From contig PKFB01000041.1 of assembly GCA_002919305.1 (NCBI GenBank), positions 95,046 to 159,045 of the forward strand: a DNA stretch of 64,000 bases, read 5' to 3'. Positions within the stretch are counted from its first letter, which is position 1. The number at the start of each line of letters is the position of its first letter. A program made the position numbers and the translations under genes. The notes under the pieces were generated by a model. The model worked only from the letters and a program-made list of their open reading frames with translations. It did no database searches and was not told the DNA's origin. This DNA comes from Actinomycetales bacterium. Its GTDB lineage: Bacteria > Actinomycetota > Actinomycetes > Mycobacteriales > Micromonosporaceae. This document shows positions 17,343-26,219 of the stretch, one piece after another.

Positions 17343-18704
17343 ATGACGACGTCCTCCGTGGTCAGGACTCCACCGCTAGTCTCCGGTTCACTGCCCGTGC
17401 TCGGGCACCTGGTGGAGTTCCTCCGCCATCCTGTCGAACTCATCGAGCGGGGTGCTCGAGAGACCGATGGCGTGTTCCGCATCCACATCCCTGGGAAGCC
17501 GACCGTCGTCCTACTCGGGGCCGAACGCAGTAGGTTCTTCTTCAGCGAGACCGATAAAAGCCTGTCGATTCGGACGGCGTACCCGTTCTTCGTCCGGATG
17601 TTCGACCCGGCCTTCTACTTCTTCGCCGAGATGGATGACTACCGGCGGCAACGCGAGATCGTGTTGCCGCGTTTTCAGGGCAAGCAGCTGGAAGGCTACA
17701 TCCAGGTGATGGAGGCCGAGACCGCCGAATTCGCGCGGCGGCTCGGGGACTCCGGCGAGTTCGACCTCACCACCGAGCTGGGGCCGCTGGTGATGCGGAT
17801 CGCGGCCCACGCTTTTCTGGGCCCTGACTTCGGCGCCCGGCTCGGGCGCGATTTCTTCGAGGAATTCCGGCGTTTCTCCGCGGGGATGGACCCGGTCTTC
17901 CCGGGCTGGCTCCCCCTCCCCCACCTGATCCGAAGCCGCCGAGCCCGGAACCGGCTTCGCCGGACGTTGGGTGAGATGCTCGCCGAACGCCGTGCCCGAC
18001 CAGTCGATCCTCCCGATTTTCTCCAGACCCTCGCCACGGCCAGGTACTCCGATGGAGAGCTGGTACCGGACCTGATCTTGATCAACTTGGTGCTCATGCT
18101 CACCTGGGCCGGGCACGAGACCACCACCGGCCACCTCGCCTGGGCGATCGTGGATCTGCTTCGTGCCCCCGCCGAGCTGGACCGGGTGCACGCTGAACGC
18201 GAACGGGAGATCGGCGATGGGCCGTTGACTCTGGCCCGTATCAACCAACTGACCCACCTTGACCGCTGCCTGCACGAGACCGAGCGTCTGCACCCTGTGG
18301 CGCACCTCCTGCTTCGCCAGGCGGAGCGGTCCATCGAGCTGGACGGGTATCACATCCCGGCCGGTACCGTGGTGTTGGTCGCGCCGTCGGTCACCCACCG
18401 GCTGGCCGACGAACACCCCGATCCTGACCGTTTCCACCCGGACCGGTTCGCGGTCGAGCGAGGACGGCAGGCCCGACAAGAGCGGCAGCGGTTGATCGGC
18501 TTCGGAGGTGGGGCGCACCGCTGCCTGGGTGTTCATTTCGCGTATCTGGAAATGAAAGTGATCCTGACGCGCCTGTTCCAGCGGTACCGTTTCGAGCTGG
18601 TCGCCCCTGCCCCTCGCCCGGTACCGGGTCAGCACACGAAATGGCCGCAAAGTCCGTGCCGGCTCCGTTATCAGAGAGCAGAACCGCACGCGGTGGCTTC
18701 CTAG
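17343..18704 (+). CDS. Cytochrome P450 (CYP51/CYP120-like)
   Basis: A 453-residue P450 with all hallmarks: oxygen-activating AGHETT (256-261) in the I helix, ETER (312-315) in the K helix, and haem-binding FGGGAHRCLG (387-396) with cysteine 394 as the iron ligand. The opening PPLVSGSLPVLGHLVEFLRHPVELIERGA resembles the CYP51-like clan. No membrane anchor is seen, so it is soluble and needs separate ferredoxin partners, none of which is nearby. Substrate unknown. AGGGTG before the ATG is a modest ribosome site. Confidence 0.93.
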   Translation: MTTSSVVRTPPLVSGSLPVLGHLVEFLRHPVELIERGARETDGVFRIHIPGKPTVVLLGAERSRFFFSETDKSLSIRTAYPFFVRMFDPAFYFFAEMDDYRRQREIVLPRFQGKQLEGYIQVMEAETAEFARRLGDSGEFDLTTELGPLVMRIAAHAFLGPDFGARLGRDFFEEFRRFSAGMDPVFPGWLPLPHLIRSRRARNRLRRTLGEMLAERRARPVDPPDFLQTLATARYSDGELVPDLILINLVLMLTWAGHETTTGHLAWAIVDLLRAPAELDRVHAEREREIGDGPLTLARINQLTHLDRCLHETERLHPVAHLLLRQAERSIELDGYHIPAGTVVLVAPSVTHRLADEHPDPDRFHPDRFAVERGRQARQERQRLIGFGGGAHRCLGVHFAYLEMKVILTRLFQRYRFELVAPAPRPVPGQHTKWPQSPCRLRYQRAEPHAVAS

Positions 18705-19068
18705 CGACGCTGTCCCATCGACGGCTGTCGCGATCACTGACCAGGTGGCTGACGCTAAAGCTGCCTCTGCCGGCCCTACGCGGGGGTATCTCAAAGAATT
18801 TTGACGAGCAAGCCCATCAGAAAGGAAGAGGTGAGCCCAAGCCTGTCAAGCAAATACTCGAGGCTTTAAGCCGCCTCCTTCCTGGCCCCCATAGTGGCCC
18901 AACTGAGCTTCCTCGGGTTGCTTGCCATTTCGTGGATGATCCCTGAGGAATTGGGTGATGACGATTGAGCTACAGGTGGCGTTCGCGTGTCCCGTTCATT
19001 CCCAGCATCGCATCGAGCAAGAACGGGGTCGCTTGTACCGTCTTTTGCCGAACCTGCCTTCCCAAGCC
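18705..19068. other. Intergenic region between P450 and Abi genes
   Basis: No convincing gene. The two flanking genes converge here, but I see no strong terminator; only a weak GAGG...CCTC stem near 18862-18879. Confidence 0.45.
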
Positions 19069-19821
19069 CTAGGCTCGGGGGCGCTGTGTCAGCACCTCAG
19101 GAACGCGGCTAGCGGCGCAGAGCCACGCGTGGACGTCAAGATCGATATACCGTACAAGTTCGAGGATCGCGTTGTGGACCTCGTCGCATTTCAGCCGTCG
19201 TGGCTGCCCAGACGCGTCGTACTCACCGGGCAGCGACACGCCGTTGATCAGTGGCTCATGGTGGGCAACCCGGTTACGCACTGCCCGGACTATGCGTGCG
19301 GTCCTGTAGACCGTCTTGCGATTGCGATCGCTGTTCGGGAATGCCCGATGCAGCGCCTTCCGCCATAGCGTGTTTTCGTAGTTCACCTTCTCGCGGAAGG
19401 GCTCAGCACCTCGCCAACTGCCGGCATCGAGCAGGCTCAGCCAGGTTCCGAAGGTTACTTCGGCGACGAACTTACCCGGCGGAATATCCTTGAGGGGTTT
19501 CGGCTTCTTGTTGCCGGACTGGTTGTTGAGTTGCCGCCATGCGGCGGCGAACCCATCGAGAGTGCGGTCGTCGAACAGCTCGGACCGGCAGTACCAGGTC
19601 TGCCCATACGTGGCGGTCAGCTCACGGTGCATGGCGTTGCGCAGTACCACTTCCGCAATGGCGATCGTCTCACTGAACGCTGCGGACAGCCGCAGATTCC
19701 ATATGTACAGTTCCAGCGCTGCCGCCTGGCTGCCGGTGGCCTTACGAAACGGAGCCATCCGCTCGGGAGACAGAGCGGTCGTAAGTGCCGCCACTTGCTT
19801 GGGGGTCGGTGGGCACAGCAC
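19069..19821 (-). CDS. Abi family (AbiF-like) HEPN-domain protein, probable phage-defence RNase
   Basis: About 250 residues of the Abi/AbiF family. Two HEPN-type motifs are visible: EVVLRNAMHREL near residue 58-69 and RNRVAHHEPL at 182-191, the second giving the R-x4-H pattern of HEPN ribonucleases. The family causes abortive infection in lactococci by degrading RNA once triggered. The start is GTG with no clear ribosome site. On the far side of its start lies a compact structured element that could be a partner RNA. The gene sits between a lone P450 gene and decayed sequence, fitting a small acquired island. Confidence 0.85.
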   Translation of the reverse strand: MLCPPTPKQVAALTTALSPERMAPFRKATGSQAAALELYIWNLRLSAAFSETIAIAEVVLRNAMHRELTATYGQTWYCRSELFDDRTLDGFAAAWRQLNNQSGNKKPKPLKDIPPGKFVAEVTFGTWLSLLDAGSWRGAEPFREKVNYENTLWRKALHRAFPNSDRNRKTVYRTARIVRAVRNRVAHHEPLINGVSLPGEYDASGQPRRLKCDEVHNAILELVRYIDLDVHAWLCAASRVPEVLTQRPRA

Positions 19822-19862
19822 GGCAGATTCATACCACGGGAAACGTGCGCTAGGATAAGCTA

Positions 19863-19985
19863 GCAGAGCGTAGTCCCCGGACCCGCCTCTGGCGCTTGCT
19901 AAGCGGCCGGGGTTTCATCTTTTAACACATATTGCCGCGCTCTCGACATGCGTCCCTGGTCTTGCAGAGGCCGGGTTTCTTCCCA
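19863..19985 (+). ncRNA. Candidate structured RNA beside the Abi gene
   Basis: Two similar folded units are seen. The first has outer stem CCCCGG (19875-19880)/CCGGGG (19907-19912), inner hairpins CGCC-TCT-GGCG and CTT-GCT-AAG, then TTTCATCTTTT. The second has CCCTGG (19954-19959)/CCGGG (19971-19975) around TCT-TGC-AGA, then TTTC. TTCATA and TAGGAT spaced 17 bases (19828, 19851) form a possible plus-strand promoter. No coding frame fits. Boundaries and strand are inferred; a terminator-only reading is possible. Confidence 0.45.
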
Positions 19986-19993
19986 TCCGATTC

Positions 19994-20006
19994 CTCTGAC
20001 TCAGAG
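19994..20006. promoter_or_regulatory. Perfect inverted repeat upstream of the Abi locus
   Basis: CTCTGA and TCAGAG flank a single C. It may be an operator or a third small hairpin of the structured region next to the Abi gene. Confidence 0.4.
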
Positions 20007-20099
20007 CGCTCCGAGAGTAAAGACGTATCCTGATCTACTCCACCGTAAGCGGCTACAACGGATCATAATTTGACAAACCGCACACTACGCAGTACCTAG

Positions 20100-20770
20100 G
20101 TGCCGATGTCAGAACCGCCGGAGTCAGGTGAGGACGCGGTGTGGATGTGGTGTCACCACCAACCGATCCCCACCATCCAGTCGGCGTAGCCGCGATCGCC
20201 CAGCCTCACTTTGAGGTGCTCGACGGCGAACCCCAACAGCGCTGGTCGTCTCCAAGCTTGGAGCGGTTGCTGGCTGGACGGTCTGATACCCCCGACGATC
20301 TTGGTACAGCGGCTGAGTGGGGCACCTATCTGGTGCGCAGGGGCCACAGCACATAGCCGCAGCACATATGTGACTTAGACAGCACCGTCGCAGTCACCAT
20401 GCCACTGGTGCTGCCCTGCCAGGTGATGCTCTCGCCCCGTTTGGTGGCTGCTCTGTTGGGTGTAGATGTCTCAGCGGCGATGTTGACGGCGGAGCGGTAT
20501 GGCCCTGTTTGAGGGGTGTGCCTAGAAAGCAACATCAGTGATCACGAACATTAGTAATCACGACCGGCAAGCAGCGGGACACTGATCTCGTACGTCGTCT
20601 CCTCAGTGTCCATTGACGGTTCCCGAGTAAGGCTAGTCGCACAAATGCCCAGGTAGAGGGGTAGAGGGGAAGTCGTTCGTCATTTACCTCTGGTCTGTAA
20701 AAGAAGCTGGTCTCTGTCATAAGAGGCACCGCAAGGGGTACCCGAGATCGTGGAGGCGATAGCCGCAGTG
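20100..20770. pseudogene. Gene-poor stretch with possible decayed coding sequence
   Basis: No intact gene longer than about 75 codons is convincing. On the plus strand one frame from 20141 runs to a TAG at 20354 and then stays open to about 20514, so it could be a remnant interrupted by one stop, but the translation matches no family I recognise. Together with the neighbouring Abi gene this looks like the residue of a mobile or accessory segment. Confidence 0.3.
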
Positions 20771-20837
20771 CCTTGGTATGAGAGACGGCTATCCGCGGCT
20801 TAACCAGCATGTCGCCGGCGTGGACGGGGGGTGCGCC

Positions 20838-21704
20838 ATGTCCACGCGTTCTACCTCGTTCACTCGTAACGCCGTCATCGCCGTCATCCTCTTGGCGCTG
20901 TTTTGTCTGGGGGCCGGCGCCGTCGTGCGGACCGTATTCACCAGCAGTACACCGAATCCCGATGCGTCCCCGGATACGGAAGCGACTCCCGGACAGGATG
21001 CGGGCACTCCTCAAGGCGAGGCCGCCTCCCCCGACGCGGGATCCGGTGATGACCGGGGTTCCGGGAATGGGCCACCGGCTCCTCCCGGAGTGATCAGTGT
21101 GGGAGGCCCCACCCTCGAGGGACCCATCATCGGGTCCGCCTGGGGTCCGCTCTCCGCGGGGGAGCACTGCTCGACCTTCTTCAACTCTCTCCATATGCCG
21201 GTCACCATCACCGAGGCCACGGTCACCACCTCCGAAGGGCCGGCTGATCTACAGACCGCCACCTGTGAGGCCGAGACCGGGTTGCCTTTCTGTGAGGGCA
21301 CCTCGCTGGCGCCAACGCAGAGCGGGGATCGGTGTGGTCTGGGGGTGCGGGTACCGGATGTGCCTGGGGCGTACGCCGGGAGCCTGGTCTTCAGGTTCAG
21401 CACACAATGCACCTCAGCGGACTTGTCCCCGTGTGACCTCATGCATCCCCGACCCGCACCGCACTCTCCCCGAGAAGCGGTCTGGCAGCAGACCCATCCG
21501 GTGATCGCGTGCGTCCCTCCCTCCGGCATGACCGACTGTGCCGCGGTCGAATCACCCGCCACCACACCCGACAGCCCAGAATCCGAAAGCCCAGAACCGG
21601 AGCTCAGCCAGGAGGAGACCGAATCACCGGAAGGGCCTGGACCAGAGGTGTCCGAACCGCCCATACCGGGGCCGCCTGGGGAGCCTGCTCCACGAGGGCG
21701 ATAA
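20838..21704 (+). CDS. Membrane-anchored extracytoplasmic protein of unknown function
   Basis: A 288-residue protein, not recognised. One hydrophobic helix at about 12-34 (AVIAVILLALFCLGAGAVVRTV) acts as signal anchor; then comes a Ser/Pro/Thr/Asp-rich linker, a compact central domain with about eight cysteines (GEHCSTFF, TATCEAETGLPFCEG, RCGLGV, TQCTSADLSPCD), and an acidic proline-rich tail. The ATG at 20838 follows GGGGGGTG; an upstream frame start is less likely. It is followed at 69 bases by a membrane protein gene on the same strand, and the two probably work together. Confidence 0.75.
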   Translation: MSTRSTSFTRNAVIAVILLALFCLGAGAVVRTVFTSSTPNPDASPDTEATPGQDAGTPQGEAASPDAGSGDDRGSGNGPPAPPGVISVGGPTLEGPIIGSAWGPLSAGEHCSTFFNSLHMPVTITEATVTTSEGPADLQTATCEAETGLPFCEGTSLAPTQSGDRCGLGVRVPDVPGAYAGSLVFRFSTQCTSADLSPCDLMHPRPAPHSPREAVWQQTHPVIACVPPSGMTDCAAVESPATTPDSPESESPEPELSQEETESPEGPGPEVSEPPIPGPPGEPAPRGR

Positions 21705-21724
21705 CGCTCACCGATGCAAACCAC

Positions 21725-21752
21725 GGATTGACGCGGATTGACGCGAATTGAC
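21725..21752. repeat. 10-bp tandem repeat between the two membrane-protein genes
   Basis: The unit GGATTGACGC occurs twice exactly (21725, 21735), with a partial third copy GAATTGAC from 21745. It covers one possible TTG start of the next gene and may affect its translation or start choice. Confidence 0.6.
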
Positions 21753-21773
21753 AGTGAAAGCGAGGCGTACGCG

Positions 21774-22904
21774 GTGACGGCAGCGACTGGACGATCCGAC
21801 ACCCCGACGCCCTCCGATCGAACGGACGACCCTGTCCCGATCACCAGGGCCGCTCCTCCTGGTGGCGAATCGATCACCACTGGGCGACGTGAGTCCACGG
21901 CCGCCGGCCCGGCCGCCACCGAACGGACCGGATCGCCCGAGTCCACCGGGCCAGAAACTGACCAGCGCCCCGTCGTCCCCAAATCCGAGGAGCACAAGAC
22001 CGGCTATCGAGACCCCAGCATGTGGAACCGGGTAGAGAAGCTGGTGGGCTTCATAGGCCCGACCACGGTCCTCACCGCTCTGCTGTTCTACTTCGGCTAC
22101 GTCGCCACCCGCGCCCGGTTCCTGTACTTCGGTGTCGCGCTTGACCTGTTGGACCTATCTACCCAGGACATCCTGCTGTACGGTGTCGAAGCGTTGTACG
22201 TCCCGGTCACGGCTCTTTTCCTCGCGTTACTGGTGGCGGTTACCGGGCACGCCATGATCGGTGGCCTGCTCGCCTTGGAGCACCGGGGCATCGTGGGCTG
22301 GCTGGGCGTGGCGACGCTGCTGGCCTCGGTGCTGCTGCTGGCCCGTGCCGTGATCGGGATCGTGCTCCCGCGTATCTCCGAGGCCGAGTTCCCCGGGGTC
22401 ACACCGTTGTGTTTGACCATCGGGGCGGCGCTGTTCGGTTACGGTCTTTGGCTGCTGCGTCGGGTCGGGCTGCTGTGGGCCGAGCAGGCGGAGGACCGGA
22501 GGCGTCGCGCGATCCGGAACTGGCTGGGCAGCCGGAGCGTGGTTTTTCTGTGGCGGCTGATCGGGGTCGCCGTCAGCGCGTTGATGATCGCCGGGCTGTT
22601 CTGGGCCACGAACAGCTTCGCCAACGCCTATGGCAAAGGGCGGGGGCACGAGGACGCCCAAGGACTTCCGGAACGCCCCGCGGTGCTGCTGTACACCTCG
22701 GAGCGGATCGTGGACCTGCCTCCCGGCGTCACAGAAACGCAGCTACCGGCCGAGGACGAAGCCCTCGTGCGGTACCGCTACGACGGGTTACGCCTCCTGC
22801 TGGAGTCGGAAGGGCGGCTCTTTTTGGTCCCCTCCCACTGGACGGATGACAGCGCCTGCCTGGTCATCCCCTACGAAGGCGTCAGCCTGCGTACGGATCC
22901 CTGA
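21774..22904 (+). CDS. Multi-pass membrane protein of unknown function
   Basis: A 376-residue protein, not recognised. Residues 1-75 are a disordered Thr/Pro/Glu-rich cytoplasmic-type tail; about five hydrophobic helices follow (around IGPTTVLTALLFYFGYVA, LYVPVTALFLALLVAVTGHA, WLGVATLLASVLLLARAVIG, CLTIGAALFGYGLWLL and LIGVAVSALMIAGLFWATNSF), then a soluble C-terminal domain of about 90 residues. The GTG at 21774 is chosen because AAAGCGAGG lies 8-10 bases before it; a TTG at 21738 lies inside the tandem repeat. Converges with the cellulase gene over a shared hairpin. Confidence 0.75.
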   Translation: MTAATGRSDTPTPSDRTDDPVPITRAAPPGGESITTGRRESTAAGPAATERTGSPESTGPETDQRPVVPKSEEHKTGYRDPSMWNRVEKLVGFIGPTTVLTALLFYFGYVATRARFLYFGVALDLLDLSTQDILLYGVEALYVPVTALFLALLVAVTGHAMIGGLLALEHRGIVGWLGVATLLASVLLLARAVIGIVLPRISEAEFPGVTPLCLTIGAALFGYGLWLLRRVGLLWAEQAEDRRRRAIRNWLGSRSVVFLWRLIGVAVSALMIAGLFWATNSFANAYGKGRGHEDAQGLPERPAVLLYTSERIVDLPPGVTETQLPAEDEALVRYRYDGLRLLLESEGRLFLVPSHWTDDSACLVIPYEGVSLRTDP

Positions 22905-22932
22905 CCGTTACCCGGAGATCCAGAAAACGGTG

Positions 22933-22973
22933 GGTCCCCGCCGGGGTCAGAGGGACCAGTCCCGGCGGGGACC
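22933..22973. terminator. Bidirectional terminator between membrane-protein and cellulase genes
   Basis: GGTCCCCGCCGGG (22933-22945) pairs perfectly with CCCGGCGGGGACC (22961-22973). It lies 28 bases after one stop codon and 32 after the convergent one, so it can serve both. Confidence 0.8.
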
Positions 22974-23005
22974 ACCAATTAACTCAGGAGGAGTGGAGAT
23001 TCACG

Positions 23006-24820
23006 TCACAGCGCCGGGTAGGCGTTGCGGACGAGCATCTCGAACTGGGCCTGGAACCACCGGCCAGCGTGCGGCGCGTCAGGCATAGCGTTGGTCGGGT
23101 ACGCGGAGTTGTAGTGGCTCTGCCCGTTGGGGTCGCACATCGCGTCGAACCTCTTGTTCGGGTCGTCCGGGTCGATGATGCCGTCCTGGCTCACACCGTC
23201 GGACTCACCCGGCGGCTTGACCCAAACGTAGGCGTCGATACCGGAGACGGGAGCGGCGGTCGGACGCTCACCGATACCGGCTCCAATCTGGTTGCACCAG
23301 CCACCGCGGTGCGGACGACGGTCGATGCGGGACTGGTTCACGTAGGTGTTCAGGTCGTTGGAGCTGCTCACCGAGGTAGGCCGGTCAGGGCCACCCCACC
23401 CGTTACGAGAGGTGTCGATGATCATGCCGATGTGCGAGCCGCCGCTGGCGAACGCGTTACGCCACGCGAGCGCGAAGTCCAGCTCGTCGAACATCGGGTT
23501 CCACTCGTAGAAGTTGGCGGAGCGGACCTGCTGACCACCCACGGTCAGGTTCGGGTTGGTGAGGAAGGGCTCCTCCAGAGGCGTGTAGTTGGCGGTGTTG
23601 GTGACGAAGCCGTCGATGGCCTGGAGACCGCCGTCAAAGCCCTGGATGGTCCGCCGGTACAGGCTCACCGCGTCGTTGAAGTTGTTGTCCCAGCCCAGCC
23701 AGCCGGAGTGCGCGATGTCCAGGTAGATGTACACGTTGTCCTGCTGGGTGAGCTGGTTCACCGCGTACTGGATACCCTCAACGTAGGCCCCGGTGGAGTT
23801 CGCCTCCGCGCACGCCGGGGTGTCGAGGTTGGTCACCAGGTTGGGCAGCGAGTCCGGCTCGACGAACGTGACGATCCGCAGGTTGCGGTACGCCGGGTCG
23901 CGCAGGATCGACACGATCGGGTCGATGTACTCCTCGCGGTAACGCCGCTCACCGTCCTGGGAAATCAGCAGCTCACCGTTGGAGGCCGCCGCGGCGCAGT
24001 CCCGGTTGGGCAGGTCGTAGATCACGATCTGGACGACCACGGGGTTGTCTTCACTGGCCTGGGAAGCCGCCAGGTCCAGGTGATCACGCAGACCCCGATT
24101 GCCACCGGAGCCTTCAATAGCGGCGATCCGGTCCAGCCAGATAGCGGTCGGGTACTGCGCGACCCGCGCGGCCGCGGCGCCGAGGGTGCCGCCGATCTCC
24201 TGGGCTGCCTGCTCAACCCGGGCCACGTAGTCAGGGTTGCGGTAGACAGTGGCACCGATGTACGGGTTGTCCACGTGGGTACCCGGCGGCGGTGGCGGCG
24301 GCAGGCTGGTCGTCGGGGTACCAGTGGGCGTGGAGGTGGGAGGCGTCGAAGGCGGAGTCGACGGCGGCGTGGTGGGCGGAGTGGAGGGGCCTTCTCCACC
24401 GCAGGTGACGCCGTTGACGGTGAACGAGGTCGGTACCGGGTTGGAGCCCGACCAGCTACCGAGGAAGCCCAGGCCGGTCACCGTCCCGCCAGAGGGGACG
24501 CTGCCGTTCCAGGACTCATTCTGAACCTGAACCTCGGTGCCGCTCTGGGACCACCGACCGCCCCAGCCCTGCTGCAGCTGCTGACCACCGGTGAAGTTGA
24601 ACCGCAGGTCCCAGGACGTCCACGCGTCGCCAAGGTTGCGAATGGTGATGTTGGCTTGGAAGCCGGAGTCCCACTGGTTCGCAATCTGATAGGACACGTC
24701 ACAGGCGACCGCAGCGTTAGCCGGCGTGGCCCCCACGAGGGACAGGCCCGCCGTCATGATCGCACCCGCTGCGAGGGCGGTCGCCTTGTGCAACCTGGTG
24801 CGACCCGAAACGAGTCTCAT
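23006..24820 (-). CDS. Secreted cellulose 1,4-beta-cellobiosidase, CBM2-GH6
   Basis: A 604-residue exocellulase in the layout of Thermobifida Cel6B. A Sec signal peptide (RLHKATALAAGAIMTAGLSLVG, cut near ANA at 36) is followed by a CBM2 cellulose-binding domain (about 38-141, with bracketing Cys40 and Cys140 and the surface tryptophans), a Pro/Thr linker (about 144-182), and a GH6 catalytic domain. The domain contains IYDLPNRDCAAAASNGEL with the catalytic Asp274, VTFVEPDSLPNLV, and IGMIIDTSRNGWGG. It releases cellobiose from chain ends (non-reducing in this family). AGGAGAG precedes the ATG. Expression is likely controlled through the CelR box 225 bases upstream. Confidence 0.95.
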   Translation of the reverse strand: MRLVSGRTRLHKATALAAGAIMTAGLSLVGATPANAAVACDVSYQIANQWDSGFQANITIRNLGDAWTSWDLRFNFTGGQQLQQGWGGRWSQSGTEVQVQNESWNGSVPSGGTVTGLGFLGSWSGSNPVPTSFTVNGVTCGGEGPSTPPTTPPSTPPSTPPTSTPTGTPTTSLPPPPPPGTHVDNPYIGATVYRNPDYVARVEQAAQEIGGTLGAAAARVAQYPTAIWLDRIAAIEGSGGNRGLRDHLDLAASQASEDNPVVVQIVIYDLPNRDCAAAASNGELLISQDGERRYREEYIDPIVSILRDPAYRNLRIVTFVEPDSLPNLVTNLDTPACAEANSTGAYVEGIQYAVNQLTQQDNVYIYLDIAHSGWLGWDNNFNDAVSLYRRTIQGFDGGLQAIDGFVTNTANYTPLEEPFLTNPNLTVGGQQVRSANFYEWNPMFDELDFALAWRNAFASGGSHIGMIIDTSRNGWGGPDRPTSVSSSNDLNTYVNQSRIDRRPHRGGWCNQIGAGIGERPTAAPVSGIDAYVWVKPPGESDGVSQDGIIDPDDPNKRFDAMCDPNGQSHYNSAYPTNAMPDAPHAGRWFQAQFEMLVRNAYPAL

Positions 24821-25196
24821 TGCTGACTTCTCTCCTAGGTTCCACGGGTCGCCAGGGTCCACGCCCTGGCGCGGCGTTCCGCCAGAGGAGCGGCGGGTAC
24901 GCCGGACGATGAGCCCGCTTGACCCGGAAAGCGAGCTGAGGCTTCGTTACGTACACGCGGCTCACGCCCGTGGGGTGCCCTATGTCAGGTTGTGGACGAC
25001 CCGTGCGTGAGGATCTCCCAAGCTCCTTGGAGGGGAGTTTTTCATGGGAGCGCTCCCAACACAAGCGATCGTTGCTTATCGATAAGACTTCGCACCACTT
25101 ATTCACGTAACGAACGTCTTACGCAACTTCTTACGAATGGCCGATAACCTATCGTTTGGTTTTGATTGATGGCGTGACGTGCGCTCGCGCCGCGCC
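24821..25196. other. Regulatory region between cellulase and allantoicase genes
   Basis: No gene. It holds the CelR-type operator at 25045-25058 and a perfect palindrome CTTATCGATAAG at 25075-25086, likely part of the cellulase promoter. The distance from operator to start codon implies a 5' leader of up to about 200 bases. Confidence 0.6.
25045..25058. promoter_or_regulatory. CelR/CebR-type operator
   Basis: TGGGAGCGCTCCCA is a perfect 14-bp palindrome identical to the operator bound by CelR, the cellobiose-responsive LacI-family repressor of cellulase genes in Thermobifida fusca. It lies 225 bases upstream of the GH6 start. The regulator gene is not in the window. Confidence 0.88.
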
Positions 25197-26219
25197 TCAG
25201 GTCTCCACCACGCCGCCCTCCCAGCGGCGACCGAGCGCGGCGAGCCCGGTCGCGGACGGCTCGCCCCACAACCGCATCCGGGCCATCCCCCCGTCGGGAT
25301 ACACGTCCAACCGGATCCGGCTGGTCAGCTTCTGAGCCTCGGCGGGGATCGGGAACCGGTGCCGGCTGTCCGGCACCAACGCGGTACGGGGTAGCAGCTC
25401 CCACCATTGCGCCTCCTGCCCACCCGTGGGGAGATCCGTGGCGGTCAGCCGCGCCGCTTCGGGTGCGTTCCCCTTGAAGTGGCTGGTGTCCAGCTCCACC
25501 AGCTTGGGGATGCCTGGCACCCCCAGCCGTACCTCCACCCAATCGTTGCCGCCGGTTCGACGCCGCGCGGTCTCCCACCCCTCCCCCATCGAGCGGGCCG
25601 GCCCGGGCATCAGCAGATTGTGCGGACTGCCATAGAACTGATCGCTGCACGCCACCACCAGGCCACCGTGTTCCACAGCGATCAGGTCGATCCAGCCACC
25701 GGCCATCCACCGGGGATCCCCCACGGGTTCCGCGTGGACCCGCAGCCGCGCCACCCCACCATCGGGATAAATCGACAACCGAACATGGGTGAAGCGGCGG
25801 TCATCGTGCACCGCGAAGAGATGCCGCTGATCCCCTGTTATCCGGGAACGCGGTACCACCGGCGTCCAGGCAGCCCGCAACACCTCTTCCGGAGTGGGGT
25901 GACCATCCACTGTGCACGCTTCCACAGAGATCTCAGGCGGGTAGTTCCCCCGGAAGAAAGCGGTGTCCACAACGACGCCCCGGATCACGCCGGGCACCCC
26001 GAGCCGGACGATCGCGATGTCGTGGCCGGGCTGGCGGCGACGCCGCGTCTCCCACCCGTCGTACACCTGACCCTTGGCCCCGAAGGTCGCCGGTTGGAAA
26101 CCAGGCGGCTCGGGCCGGATCAGCGCCTCACGGGGTCCGAAAAACTCGTCGTTGGCATAGACCACCGCGCCCCCGACCAGCCGGGAAGCCAGATCCGGTA
26201 ACCATGTGAAGTCGTTCAC
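25197..26219 (-). CDS. alc: Allantoicase
   Basis: A 340-residue protein made of two repeated allantoicase (jelly-roll) domains, about 15-180 and 190-335. Matching landmarks recur in both halves: [12 protein letters not shown] and [20 protein letters not shown] and [21 protein letters not shown] and [28 protein letters not shown] and [15 protein letters not shown]. It hydrolyses allantoate to ureidoglycolate and urea. The GTG start overlaps the allantoinase stop as GTGA. It is the last gene of the purine-degradation operon. Confidence 0.95.
   Translation of the reverse strand: MNDFTWLPDLASRLVGGAVVYANDEFFGPREALIRPEPPGFQPATFGAKGQVYDGWETRRRRQPGHDIAIVRLGVPGVIRGVVVDTAFFRGNYPPEISVEACTVDGHPTPEEVLRAAWTPVVPRSRITGDQRHLFAVHDDRRFTHVRLSIYPDGGVARLRVHAEPVGDPRWMAGGWIDLIAVEHGGLVVACSDQFYGSPHNLLMPGPARSMGEGWETARRRTGGNDWVEVRLGVPGIPKLVELDTSHFKGNAPEAARLTATDLPTGGQEAQWWELLPRTALVPDSRHRFPIPAEAQKLTSRIRLDVYPDGGMARMRLWGEPSATGLAALGRRWEGGVVET

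Noticed and set aside
20141..20356. Small gene of about 71 codons near the Abi locus
   Set aside because: No ribosome site, no family, and several overlapping frames of similar length on both strands; kept only as a possible remnant.
21097..21504. A 135-codon frame within the unknown membrane-anchor gene
   Set aside because: Proline/arginine-rich shadow in another frame of the gene at 20838-21704.
23069..24826. A 585-codon open frame opposite the cellulase gene
   Set aside because: Its translation is low-complexity (Val/Arg/Gly-rich) and mirrors codon bias of the real gene, which has a signal peptide, CBM2 and GH6 domain on the other strand.
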